A stretch of 64,000 bases of DNA from the NCBI GenBank assembly GCA_016215605.1, contig JACRJB010000031.1, positions 1-64,000 on the forward strand. The letters are read 5' to 3'. How positions within the stretch are numbered: the first letter of the stretch is position 1; every line of letters begins with the position of its first letter. Below the pieces are notes generated by a model. That model had not been told where the DNA came from and ran no database searches. It saw only the letters and a list, made by a program, of their open reading frames with translations. Made by a program: the position numbers and the translations under genes. Below, piece by piece: positions 45,505-53,344 of the stretch. Origin of the DNA: Rhodopseudomonas palustris (lineage in GTDB: Bacteria; Pseudomonadota; Alphaproteobacteria; Rhizobiales; Xanthobacteraceae).

Positions 45505-46257
45505 TTACTTGCTGTAGCGCTGCACGAAAGCGTGCACTTCGGCCGCGATCAGATCCTTGTCGTGATCGATCGTCGCGACGTGATACGAACGGTTCAGCCA
45601 CAGCAGCTCGATGCGATCGGAGCCGACATTGTTGGCGATCACGGTGGCGTTGTTCGGCGATAGCACGTGATCGACCCGCGAGTTGATCACGAAGGTCGGG
45701 CACTTGATCCGCGGCAGCAACGCACGTGCGGTGGCCGCAAGCCCGAGCGCCTGCTTCATGCAGACCACCGGCACCTCCGCATAAGCCAGTTCCTTGGTCT
45801 CGGTATCCATCATGTCGGAGCCGATGCCCGGGATGGTCTCGGGCAGATTGCGCGCATAGGCGATCGACGCCATGTCGGGCGATTCGATCTGCGCCGCGGC
45901 ATTGATCGGGATCACGCCGCTGACCTTGTCCGGATGCATCGCGGCGAGATACAGCGACAGCGTGCCGCCCATCGACAGGCCGGCGACGAACACCTTGTCG
46001 CACTTGGCCGAGATTTCGGCCAAGGCGTCTTCGGCGGCGCCGACCCAATCGCTCGCCGTCGTCTTCGCCATCGCCGCGGGTGAGACGCCGTGTCCCGGCA
46101 GGCGCGGACCGAGCACGGTGTAGCCTTGCTCGCCGAGGCGCTCGCCGAGATAGCGCATGCTCTGCGGACTGCCGGTGAACCCGTGCACCAGCAGCACGCC
46201 GATTTTCCCGCCCGGAAAGGAAAACGCTTCCGCGCCCGCCAAGACCACGTCACTCAT
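45505..46257 (-). CDS. Alpha/beta hydrolase, carboxylesterase/monoacylglycerol-lipase type
   Basis: The 250-residue enzyme has the oxyanion motif LLVHGFTGSPQSMRYLGERL, the nucleophile elbow VFVAGLSMGG, the acid Asp in INSRVDHVLSP and the catalytic His in NRSYHVATIDHDKD. This is the order and length of Est30-like carboxylesterases (about 250 residues). It would hydrolyse short- to medium-chain esters in the cytoplasm; no signal peptide is visible. It lies 126 bases downstream of the cysteine-rich gene on the same strand. It could therefore be read through from the riboswitch-controlled transcript, but nothing links it to B12 biochemically. Confidence 0.9.
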   Translation of the reverse strand: MSDVVLAGAEAFSFPGGKIGVLLVHGFTGSPQSMRYLGERLGEQGYTVLGPRLPGHGVSPAAMAKTTASDWVGAAEDALAEISAKCDKVFVAGLSMGGTLSLYLAAMHPDKVSGVIPINAAAQIESPDMASIAYARNLPETIPGIGSDMMDTETKELAYAEVPVVCMKQALGLAATARALLPRIKCPTFVINSRVDHVLSPNNATVIANNVGSDRIELLWLNRSYHVATIDHDKDLIAAEVHAFVQRYSK

Positions 46258-46383
46258 GTCGATCTCCTCTCGTGTTGCGACTGCTTCATCGTCAGCTTCG
46301 ACGTCTGGAATACGCGATCGCCGCGCCGATGGCGATTCATCCCTGCAGTCGCGATCGACGCCGCTTCCCGCCGCGGCGCTGCA

Positions 46384-46710
46384 TCACTCCGACGGCGTCT
46401 CCTTGATGCGCTTCGGATCCTGGTCCTGACCGTCCCACAGCTTCGGCTTTTCGAGCCAGCGCTGGATGAAATTCCACGAACGGCGATAGCCGTTGTGCGG
46501 CAGCGTGCAGGCGCTGCAATCCTTGCGCCGGAGGCCGTTCCGATCGGTGAACACCTGATACGGCCCGGGACACTCGTAGGCGATCAGCGGGCAGTAGCAG
46601 AACAGGCAATTGAATTCCCGCTCGACGCCGCGGTGACACGGCAGGAACGGGCAGGCCTCGTTGGTGAAGCCCTTGAAGGCCTCGTTCGTCGTGGTGTCCT
46701 TGGGCTCCAT
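46384..46710 (-). CDS. Cysteine-rich small-domain protein (PF04071-like), behind a cobalamin riboswitch
   Basis: The 108-residue protein has eight cysteines in the pattern CPFLPCHRG...NCLFCYCPL...ECPGPY...DCSACTLPH, with the NCLFCYCPL core typical of the PF04071 cysteine-rich small domain. That family is thought to bind metal and often sits beside cobalamin genes, but its biochemical role is unknown. AAGGAG six bases before the ATG at 46710 fixes the start; the frame continues upstream without support. A cobalamin riboswitch on the same strand (46915-47099) lies about 200 bases upstream, making B12 control of this gene likely. It may assist cobalt or corrinoid handling; that is inference. Confidence 0.85.
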   Translation of the reverse strand: MEPKDTTTNEAFKGFTNEACPFLPCHRGVEREFNCLFCYCPLIAYECPGPYQVFTDRNGLRRKDCSACTLPHNGYRRSWNFIQRWLEKPKLWDGQDQDPKRIKETPSE

Positions 46711-46914
46711 GTCCACTCCTTGACCAGCGGCGCATCGGCGCACGACCGCGCGCGGCGCCGACCGTCGCAGGGTCGCGGCGCGGCTGTGCCTCGCGTAAAA
46801 TTGTTCAAGCGACAGCAGCGCGATCGGCGCTGCAACGACGGCGAACTACGTCTTGATCGTCATGGAATTCTCCGCTGTCGACCCACCGTCGACATCAACT
46901 GGACCATTGCCTGC

Positions 46915-47099
46915 GGCCGGTCTCCTGGCTCGCGGATGTTGTCCCGATCGCCTTCCCGAGCGCGAGAACGATCGCTCAGTGGCATGTCGATCGCGGACGA
47001 TCCGCTCACAGTTGCGGGGGCAGCCGCGGAATTGGCGATCTCTCGCCGCACCGCATTCCCGTTTCACCTCTCTTGCGAGAGGCACCGAAGGCGACACGA
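46915..47099 (-). promoter_or_regulatory. Cobalamin riboswitch (minus strand)
   Basis: Read on the minus strand, the element runs from GGTGCCTCTCGCAAGAGAGG through GGGAATGCGGTGC and GCCCCCGCAACTG. It continues through the B12 box GCCACTG (46977-46983 on the plus strand) to ACATCCGCGAGCCAGGAGACCGGCC. These are the conserved core blocks of adenosylcobalamin riboswitches in order. It lies about 200 bases upstream of the cysteine-rich PF04071-like gene. A short hairpin TCGACGGTGGGTCGA (46878-46892) follows and may be part of the switching platform. It is an inverted near-copy of the riboswitch at 47304-47485. Confidence 0.93.
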
Positions 47100-47303
47100 A
47101 AAGAGCACGGCTCTGCTCCCCGCGCAAGCGCGATCCGAAATCGGCCACGGCGCGCGAACCAACGAAGGACAGCAGAAGGCGTCGCCCACGATCGCGTGTG
47201 AAGCAGACGAATAGCGAGTCGGTATGCACCTTCGTCTGAGACGCGGCATTCTGGTTGCTATCAATCTTGCGTCGGGCCCGGCGCCGTGCTCTTGTCGGTG
47301 CGT

Positions 47304-47485
47304 CTACGGTGCCTCTCGCAAGAGAGGTGAAACAGGGAATGCGGTGCGGCGTGAAAACGCCAAGGCCGCGGCTGCCCCCGCAACTGTAAGCGGATCGGTT
47401 TCGATCACACCAGCCACTGAGACCGCAGAAGCGGCTTCGGGAAGGCGATCGGAACAACATCCGCGAGCCAGGAGACCGGCCGGAG
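47304..47485 (+). promoter_or_regulatory. Cobalamin riboswitch (plus strand) of the cobT operon
   Basis: Conserved blocks appear in order: GGTGCCTCTCGCAAGAGAGG, GGGAATGCGGTGC, GCCCCCGCAACTG, B12 box GCCACTG (47413-47419), GGGAAGGCGAT, and CATCCGCGAGCCAGGAGACCGGCC. The aptamer ends about 210 bases before cobT. TCGACGGTGGGTCGA at 47502-47516 repeats the element found after the minus-strand copy. A GC hairpin (CGTCGTCC 47644-47651 with GGACGACG 47663-47670) lies just before the cobT start and may take part in repression. Confidence 0.95.
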
Positions 47486-47698
47486 ATTTGTGCAATGCCA
47501 TTCGACGGTGGGTCGAAGAAGGACGTTCAGATGCCACATCCGCTTTCCACGTAGCACCACGCTATCGCCGTCGGCATAGTTTCGACGATGCGGTCCGCGC
47601 TTGCTCGCGACCGCGCGGAGACGCTTGTCCGATCGCATCGAGTCGTCGTCCGCGGACGCGGAGGACGACGCATGTCTCCTGCTCATCGCTGATCGCCC

Positions 47699-48763
47699 AT
47701 GCACGCCGCATTGCCCGCCCCGCATTTCTGCACGATCGACGCCGTCGATCATGCGCTCGAGCCGATCCTGCGCGGCCGGATCGACGCCAAGGCCAAGCCG
47801 CCGGGCTCGCTCGGCCGGCTGGAAGATCTCGCCGTGCAGCTCGGCATGATCTGGCATCCGATGCCGCCGCGCGCGGAGCGCGCCACGGTGTTCATCTTCG
47901 CGGCTGATCACGGCATTGCGGCCGAAAGCGTGTCGCCCTATCCGGCGAGCGTGACGCGATCGATGGTGAGCGCCTATCTCGCCGGATGCGCCGGCATGAA
48001 CGTGCTGGCGAAGGCCGCGGGCGCCGATGTCTGCGTCGTCGATGCCGGCATCGACGACGATCTGCCGCCCTGCCCCGGCCTGATCGATCGCAAGATCGCG
48101 CGCGGCACCCGCAATGCCAGCCGCGAGCCGGCGATGACCACCGATCAGGCGCGGCGCGCGATCGCCGCCGCGGTCACGCTGGTCTGCGATGCGATCGACG
48201 GCGGCATCGACATCGTCGCGATCGGCGAGATGGGGATCGGCAACACCACCTCCGCCGCGCTGATCACGCACCGTCTCGCCGCGGCGCCGATCGCCGATTG
48301 CGTCGGCCGCGGCGCCGGGCTCGATGCCGCCGGCGTCGCCCACAAGCTCGCGGTGGCGGCGCAAGCCGCCGCGCGCACCACGGCCACCGCCCCGCTCGAC
48401 GTGCTCGCTGAATTCGGCGGCTTCGAAATCGCGATGATGGCCGGCGCGGTGCTCGCCGCCGCGGCGCGGCGCCGTCCGGTGGTGATCGACGGCTTCATCG
48501 CCAGCGCCGCCGCCTTGGTCGCGGTGCGGCTACATCCGGAGGCGCGCGACTATTGCGTGTTCTCGCATCGCTCCGCGGAACGCGGCCATAAAATTCTCCT
48601 CGAGACCATGGCGGCGACGCCCTATCTCGATCTCGGCCTGCGGCTCGGCGAAGGCACCGGCGCGCTGATGGCGATTCCGCTGCTCCGCGCCGCCGCCGGC
48701 ATCCTCACCGATTTCGCCGACCTGTCCGACGTTCTCGCCGGCACGCTCGGGCGACGATCGTGA
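47699..48763 (+). CDS. cobT: Nicotinate-nucleotide--dimethylbenzimidazole phosphoribosyltransferase
   Basis: The 354-residue protein matches CobT (CobU in Pseudomonas denitrificans naming). It has KPPGSLGRLEDLAVQLG at the N-terminus, FIFAADHGIAAESVSPYP, AIGEMGIGNTTSAA, VVIDGFIASAAAL and the C-terminal LRLGEGTGALMAIPLL with the catalytic Glu. It makes alpha-ribazole 5'-phosphate from dimethylbenzimidazole and nicotinate mononucleotide for the lower loop of cobalamin. No Shine-Dalgarno is evident before the ATG at 47699; the leader ends with a hairpin. It is controlled by the riboswitch at 47304-47485 and overlaps cobS by four bases (GTGA). Confidence 0.95.
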   Translation: MHAALPAPHFCTIDAVDHALEPILRGRIDAKAKPPGSLGRLEDLAVQLGMIWHPMPPRAERATVFIFAADHGIAAESVSPYPASVTRSMVSAYLAGCAGMNVLAKAAGADVCVVDAGIDDDLPPCPGLIDRKIARGTRNASREPAMTTDQARRAIAAAVTLVCDAIDGGIDIVAIGEMGIGNTTSAALITHRLAAAPIADCVGRGAGLDAAGVAHKLAVAAQAAARTTATAPLDVLAEFGGFEIAMMAGAVLAAAARRRPVVIDGFIASAAALVAVRLHPEARDYCVFSHRSAERGHKILLETMAATPYLDLGLRLGEGTGALMAIPLLRAAAGILTDFADLSDVLAGTLGRRS

Positions 48764-49536
48764 TCCGCCTGTTGCGGCCTCTGCTGAACGCGATCCAGTT
48801 CATGACCGTGATGCCGATGCTCGGCGCCACGCGGCTCGACGACGACTGGGTGCTGGCCGCCCGCAAGTACTTCCCTCTGGTCGGCGTGCTGATCGGGCTG
48901 GTCAGCGCCGGCGTGTTGCTGCTCGCCTCCGGGCTCTGGACCGGCGCCGTGCCGGCGACGCTGGCGATCCTCGCCGGCGCGGTCGTCACCGGTGCGCTGC
49001 ACGAAGACGGCGTCGCCGACACCGCGGACGGACTGTTCGGCGGCCGGACGCGCGAGCAGCGGCTCTCGATCATCAAGGACAGCCGGATCGGCAGCTACGG
49101 CGCAGTGATGCTGGTGGCGAGCTTGGTGCTGCGCATCGTCGTGCTCGCCAGCCTGCCGCCCTGGCTGGGCGCCGCCGCGCTGATCGCCGGCCACAGCGTC
49201 GGGCGCGCCGGCATCGTGCTGGTGATGTCGGTGCTGCCCTATGCCGGCAATCCGGCGACCGCCAAGCTGAACTACCCGGCCGAGCCGATCGGTCACGCCG
49301 ACGCCGCGGCGGCCGCGGCCTTCACCGCGCTCGGCATGCTGTGGCTGGGGATCTCCGCCCCTACGGCGGCCGGCGTCGGACTCGCTGCCGCCGCGATCCT
49401 GGCGCTGCTACCAGCGATGGCGGCGCGTCGCCTGCTCGGCGGCTATGTCGGCGACGTGCTCGGCGCCACCGAACAGTTTGCCGAGATCGGGATGCTGCTG
49501 GGCGTCGCTGCGATCTCGGGCCAGAGTCAGATCTGA
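48760..49536 (+). CDS. cobS: Adenosylcobinamide-GDP ribazoletransferase (cobalamin synthase)
   Basis: The 258-residue polytopic protein matches CobS/CobV. It has LLNAIQFMTVMPM near the start and the catalytic loop GALHEDGVADTADGLFGGRTREQRLSIIKDSRIGSYG, rich in Asp for Mg2+. About five to six membrane helices follow. It joins alpha-ribazole (phosphate) to adenosylcobinamide-GDP at the inner membrane, the last step of cobalamin assembly. Translation starts at a GTG whose TG overlaps the TGA of cobT, so the two genes are coupled. Its 3' end overlaps the convergent phosphatase-like gene by ten bases. Confidence 0.95.
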   Translation: MIRLLRPLLNAIQFMTVMPMLGATRLDDDWVLAARKYFPLVGVLIGLVSAGVLLLASGLWTGAVPATLAILAGAVVTGALHEDGVADTADGLFGGRTREQRLSIIKDSRIGSYGAVMLVASLVLRIVVLASLPPWLGAAALIAGHSVGRAGIVLVMSVLPYAGNPATAKLNYPAEPIGHADAAAAAAFTALGMLWLGISAPTAAGVGLAAAAILALLPAMAARRLLGGYVGDVLGATEQFAEIGMLLGVAAISGQSQI

Positions 49537-50060
49537 TGCGCCGGACCGTCCCGCCAATCGAGCGGCAGACAGAACGGCGTGGCTTCGCCGTCGTACTCCG
49601 CGCCCCGGCCGATACGCTCGATCGCCTCGACCATGCGGCCGTTGCGCTTGAGCAGATCGTCCGCGATCGCGACCATCAGCCGGTTCGGCGTCGCCACCGG
49701 CGAGCAGCGGCGCAGCTCTTCGGCGATCGCGCGTTCCTCGCCCGGCGCACGGGCGCAGGCGATGACATAGGCCGCGGCCGGCGAGCGGCTGACGCCCATC
49801 CAGCAATGCACCAGCACGTCCTGACCGCTGTCGCAGCCGCGCGCGAAATCGATGATCCGGCGCACGATCGCAGCGTCCGGCGCGACATGGACGGAGCCGG
49901 TCTCGACGACGTCGTTGAAGGCGAGGATCAGCCGCTGCTCGGGCAGCCAGTCCTCGTTGAAGACGACGCGCTGCCACGGCGCCATCAACGACAGCGACCG
50001 CGCCGGCCGCAGCCGCGCGACGAGATCCTGAGCATGGCTGAGGGCGCTGACGATGATCAC
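49527..50060 (-). CDS. Tyrosine/dual-specificity phosphatase-like protein (COG5350 type)
   Basis: The product is 177 residues from a GTG at 50060, or longer if translation starts upstream (frame open to 50174). It begins VIIVSALSHAQDLVARLRPARSLSLM and carries the phosphatase loop VHCWMGVSRSPAA with catalytic Cys86 and the invariant Arg. This pattern matches small alphaproteobacterial protein-tyrosine-phosphatase-like proteins of the COG5350 group, whose substrates are unknown. It lies between cobS and cobQ on the opposite strand and is divergent from cobQ by 104 bases. The location invites a role in removing the ribazole phosphate, but this is speculative; chance adjacency is equally possible. 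Confidence 0.8.
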   Translation of the reverse strand: MIIVSALSHAQDLVARLRPARSLSLMAPWQRVVFNEDWLPEQRLILAFNDVVETGSVHVAPDAAIVRRIIDFARGCDSGQDVLVHCWMGVSRSPAAAYVIACARAPGEERAIAEELRRCSPVATPNRLMVAIADDLLKRNGRMVEAIERIGRGAEYDGEATPFCLPLDWRDGPAHQI

Positions 50061-50164
50061 GCCGGCGTCGTATCGCCGACGCCGCGCCAGCGTCAAGCCG
50101 CTTCCGCCGACGTCGCGCTTTCTCCCCCGCCCGCTGTGTTTCTTTCCTCCGACGAGTTCTTCAA

Positions 50165-51739
50165 ATGACCGCACCCGACGTCGATGAGTTGATCTCCCGC
50201 ATCCAGTTCACGCCGCGCGCGACCGCGGCGCCGCGGCGGGCTCGCGCGCTGATGATCCAGGGCACCAGCTCCGACGTCGGCAAGAGCATGGTGGTCGCCG
50301 GCCTGTGCCGCGCCTATAGCCGCCGCGGCCTCGTGGTCCGTCCGTTCAAGGCGCAGAACATGAGCAACAACGCCGCGGTCGCCGGCGATCCCGATCTGCC
50401 CGGCGCCGACGGCGCCGCGGCGCGCGGCGAGATCGGCCGTGCGCAGGCGCTGCAGGCGCGCGCCTGCCGGACGGCGCCGTCGATCCACATGAATCCGGTG
50501 CTGCTGAAGCCGCAGACCGAGATCGGCGCGCAGGTCGTGCTGCGCGGCCGCGTGCTCGGCAATTGTCCGGCGCGGATCTATCATCACATGCGGCAGCGCT
50601 TGATCCCGGCGGTGCTCGACAGTTTCGAGCGGCTCGCCGGTGAGGCCGATCTCGTGCTGGTGGAAGGCGCCGGCAGCGGCGCCGAGGTGTATCTGCGCGC
50701 CTCCGACATCACCAACATGCGCTTCGCCGAAGCCGCCGATCTGCCGGTCGTGTTCCTGTCCGACATCGATCGCGGCGGCACGATGGCGGCGCTGGTCGGC
50801 AGCTACGTGCTGCTGAACGACGGCGACCGCGCCCGCGTCGCCGGCTATCTGATCAACAAATTCCGCGGCGACTTCTCGCTGTTCGAGCCCGGCTGCCGCA
50901 CCATCACCGAACAGACCGGCTGGCCGTTTCTCGGCGTGCTGCGCTGGTTTCCCGGCGCCGACCGGCTGCCGGCGGAAGACTCGCTCGCGCTCGAACGCGC
51001 CGCCGCCGCGAGCCGCGGCCGGATCAGGATCGCGGTGCCGCGGCTGCAGCGCGTGGCGAATTTCGACGACCTCGATCCGCTGGCCGCCGAGCCCGATGTC
51101 GATCTGCGCTGGATCCAGCCCGGCTCGCCGATCCCCGGCGACATCGACGTCGTCGTGCTGCCCGGCTCGAAGGCGACGCGCACCGAACTCGATCTGATCC
51201 GGCGCGAGGGCTGGGACGTCGATATCCACGCCCATGTCCGCCGCGGCGGCCGCGTCGTCGGCCTGTGTGCGGGCTTCCAGATGCTCGGCCGCGTGGTTCG
51301 CGATCCGATGGGCATCGAGGGACCGCCGGGAGAAACGCCGGGCCTCGGCCTGCTCGATGTCGAGACCGAGATTTCGGACGACAAGCGGCTGGTCGAGATC
51401 GACGCGGTCGATCGGCTCGGCGGCTGCCGCGTGACCGGCTACGAGATGCACATGGGGCGCACCACCGGCGCCGGCCTGGGGCGGCCGTGGCTGCTGCTCG
51501 ACGACGGATGCGGCAAGCCGCGGCCGGAGGGCGCGGTCTCGGCCGACGGCCGCGTCATGGGCGGCTATCTGCACGGCCTGTTCGGCGGCGACGGCTTCCG
51601 CTCGTCCTGGCTCGCGGCGCTCGGCGCGGCGACATCCGGCCTCGACTTCGAGCGCCGCATCGAGGACGCGCTCGAAGCTCTCGCCGATCACTGCGAAGAC
51701 AATCTCGACCTCGACGCCCTGCTGGCGCTGGCGAAGTGA
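50165..51739 (+). CDS. cobQ: Cobyric acid synthase
   Basis: The 524-residue protein matches CobQ: the N-terminal P-loop-like LMIQGTSSDVGKSMVVAGLCR, the KAQNMSNNAAV motif, VEGAGSGAEVYLRASDITNM and DIDRGG in the amidoligase half. A C-terminal type I glutamine amidotransferase domain follows, with GLCAGFQMLGR (catalytic Cys) and YLHGLFGGDGFR (catalytic His). It amidates four carboxyl groups of adenosylcobyrinic acid a,c-diamide using glutamine and ATP in the cytoplasm. It lies after cobT-cobS but is separated from them by the convergent phosphatase-like gene, so it needs its own promoter in the 104-base gap. No riboswitch is visible there. Confidence 0.95.
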   Translation: MTAPDVDELISRIQFTPRATAAPRRARALMIQGTSSDVGKSMVVAGLCRAYSRRGLVVRPFKAQNMSNNAAVAGDPDLPGADGAAARGEIGRAQALQARACRTAPSIHMNPVLLKPQTEIGAQVVLRGRVLGNCPARIYHHMRQRLIPAVLDSFERLAGEADLVLVEGAGSGAEVYLRASDITNMRFAEAADLPVVFLSDIDRGGTMAALVGSYVLLNDGDRARVAGYLINKFRGDFSLFEPGCRTITEQTGWPFLGVLRWFPGADRLPAEDSLALERAAAASRGRIRIAVPRLQRVANFDDLDPLAAEPDVDLRWIQPGSPIPGDIDVVVLPGSKATRTELDLIRREGWDVDIHAHVRRGGRVVGLCAGFQMLGRVVRDPMGIEGPPGETPGLGLLDVETEISDDKRLVEIDAVDRLGGCRVTGYEMHMGRTTGAGLGRPWLLLDDGCGKPRPEGAVSADGRVMGGYLHGLFGGDGFRSSWLAALGAATSGLDFERRIEDALEALADHCEDNLDLDALLALAK

Positions 51740-51830
51740 GCGAGCGATTGAAGGGCATCAAGACAATGCGCTAGCTGTGAGCGCTTCATCGATTGATTGA
51801 AGCGATACGGCCTTTCCGGAGGCACTGCCT

Positions 51831-51935
51831 CCTCATCCTGAGGAGCCCGGCGAAGCCGGGCGTCTCGAAGGATGAGGCGATGCGGGCCGGCGGCCCATGG
51901 TTCGAGACGGCGCTTCGCGCCTCCTCACCATGAGG
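51831..51935. repeat. Palindromic repeat class C
   Basis: CCTCATCCTGAGGAGCCCGG starts a unit (51831-51877) that folds on itself through CGAAGGATGAGG. It is followed by a CATGGTTCGAGACGGCGC...CCTCACCATGAGG unit (51896-51935). The two-part structure resembles dispersed repeats of Bradyrhizobiaceae genomes. It is unrelated in sequence to classes A and B. Confidence 0.75.
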
Positions 51936-52295
51936 CGCACTTGTGGCAAGAGATCTGGATCGCCGGCTCCGATTCCAGCAGAATCAGAACTGCGCTAAGC
52001 AGTTTGGGATGCGCGGCCGCGCGCCGCGATTCTCCGAACTAAGCGCATCGTTTGTGCCGATCGATGCGCTCGAACTCGCAGAATGCACGTCGCCATGCAT
52101 TCGGCATGGCGCCCATCGCGCCGGAAGATTCGAGACAGATGAGCAAGGCCAGTCCGAAGGTGCGATCAGCGCCGCCTTCGCGACGTCGCCGAACCCGCAC
52201 AAAGGGGAATCACCACCGCGATCAGCGTGGGCGGTCCGACAAGCGGACGACCGTCTGATGATGTTTGCGGGGTGACAGCCTGGTCACTGAAGGGA
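51936..52295. other. Intergenic region between repeat and tRNA; no gene seen
   Basis: About 360 bases follow the class C repeat. One open frame on the plus strand (51943-52275) has no motif, skewed composition and no ribosome-binding site. No integrase gene or attachment duplication was found beside the tRNA. Confidence 0.4.
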
Positions 52296-52371
<76 letters not shown>

Positions 52372-52483
52372 GGAGCCGATCCGGAGTTTCCCGTTCGGGA
52401 CGGCTGCGTTTAGCAAAGCAGGCCGGGGATGTCCAGCAAGCCGGGCGACTTTTTCCCGCCCGGGCTCGATCTTTTTCGCATGC

Positions 52484-52513
52484 CGAAAACCGCCGGATCT
52501 CCGGCGGTTTTCG
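52484..52513 (-). terminator. Rho-independent terminator of the LTXXQ gene
   Basis: A perfect 14-bp palindromic stem (CGAAAACCGCCGGA with its complement) with a TC centre ends in TTTTCG on the minus strand, 26 bases after the stop at 52539. A second GC stem with a T-rich loop lies at about 52440-52465. Either could also insulate the tRNA gene. Confidence 0.8.
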
Positions 52514-52538
52514 TGCCCGATCGCGGCCGGCGCAGCGG

Positions 52539-53180
52539 TCAGAGCTGGCGCGGGCCCGCACCCTCGTCGAAATCGTCGCGGTCTTCCATCATCGGCCGGG
52601 GCCCCCGGTCCGGGCCGCGGTCCCGGTCGCGCTCCCAGCGCGGGCCGCGGTCGTCGTCGTGATGCATGAAGCGCGGATGGTGATGCGGTCCCCCGCCCCA
52701 GCCGCTGCGGAAGCCCTCGAACCGGGTCAGCACGCGCAGCCGGCGCTTCTGGGCGTCGTCGAGCGATTTGTACAGCGGGTCGGCGGCGTCGGCGATCTTC
52801 TTCATCGCCGCGGCGGTGGCGGCCATGCCGTCGGCGCGGTCGCGCAGCCGGGTCACCGGGTCGCCTGCGTCGCGGCTGTCGCGGTCCTCGTCGCGCGCCT
52901 TCATCCGCGCCTCGGCGCGGTCGATCCGCAGCTTGGCGAAGTCCTTCACCGCGGCCTCGAGCGGCGGCCACAGCTTCTCCTGATCGGGCGTCAGCTTCAG
53001 CCCGGCCCTCACCGCCGCGATCCGCGCATCGGCGAACGCGGCGCGATCCTCCGCGCTGGCCCAAGAACGATCAGCGCGATGATCGCGATGATGGTCGAAC
53101 CAGCCGCGCTGCTGGGCATAGGCGGCCGACGTGCCGGCGAGAACCAGCGCGGTGGCGCCGGCGAGCAGAACCTTCTTCAT
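52539..53180 (-). CDS. Periplasmic Spy/CpxP-like LTXXQ-motif protein
   Basis: The 213-residue protein has a signal peptide (MKKVLLAGATALVLAGTSAA, cleavage near AYA). Two LTXXQ-type elements are visible, LKLTPDQEKLWPPLEAAV and the weaker YKSLDDAQKRRLRVL, in a mostly helical domain rich in Arg and Asp. The tail is extremely charged (repeated DRGP and DRD). Spy/CpxP proteins are ATP-independent periplasmic chaperones or stress sensors; this longer, charged alphaproteobacterial form is uncharacterised. The tail may be disordered. AAGGAGG lies about eight bases before the ATG. The gene is monocistronic with a strong terminator. Confidence 0.85.
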   Translation of the reverse strand: MKKVLLAGATALVLAGTSAAYAQQRGWFDHHRDHRADRSWASAEDRAAFADARIAAVRAGLKLTPDQEKLWPPLEAAVKDFAKLRIDRAEARMKARDEDRDSRDAGDPVTRLRDRADGMAATAAAMKKIADAADPLYKSLDDAQKRRLRVLTRFEGFRSGWGGGPHHHPRFMHHDDDRGPRWERDRDRGPDRGPRPMMEDRDDFDEGAGPRQL

Positions 53181-53344
53181 GGAAACCTCCTTGCAAAGGT
53201 CACCCGAAGATGTGGTCGGCCGGCTCCCGGATCAACTTACAGTTTGGACAGAAAGCCCCTATGACCATCTTGGAATAGCAGGCTTTTTGTTTCCGAACGT
53301 GGCGACGGTGTCGGCCCGTCTCCATTCGTTTCGGGCGTTTCCGC

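Noticed and set aside
46258-46383. Extra small gene between the hydrolase and cysteine-rich genes
   Set aside because: The 126-base gap contains no start with a ribosome-binding site and no coherent short frame.
50093-51691. 532-codon frame antisense to cobQ
   Set aside because: CobQ motifs in both domains are intact on the plus strand; the antisense product is low-complexity Arg/Ala/Asp-rich text.
51943-52275. 110-codon frame between the class C repeat and the tRNA
   Set aside because: No ribosome-binding site, no recognisable domain, and atypical composition; treated as non-coding.
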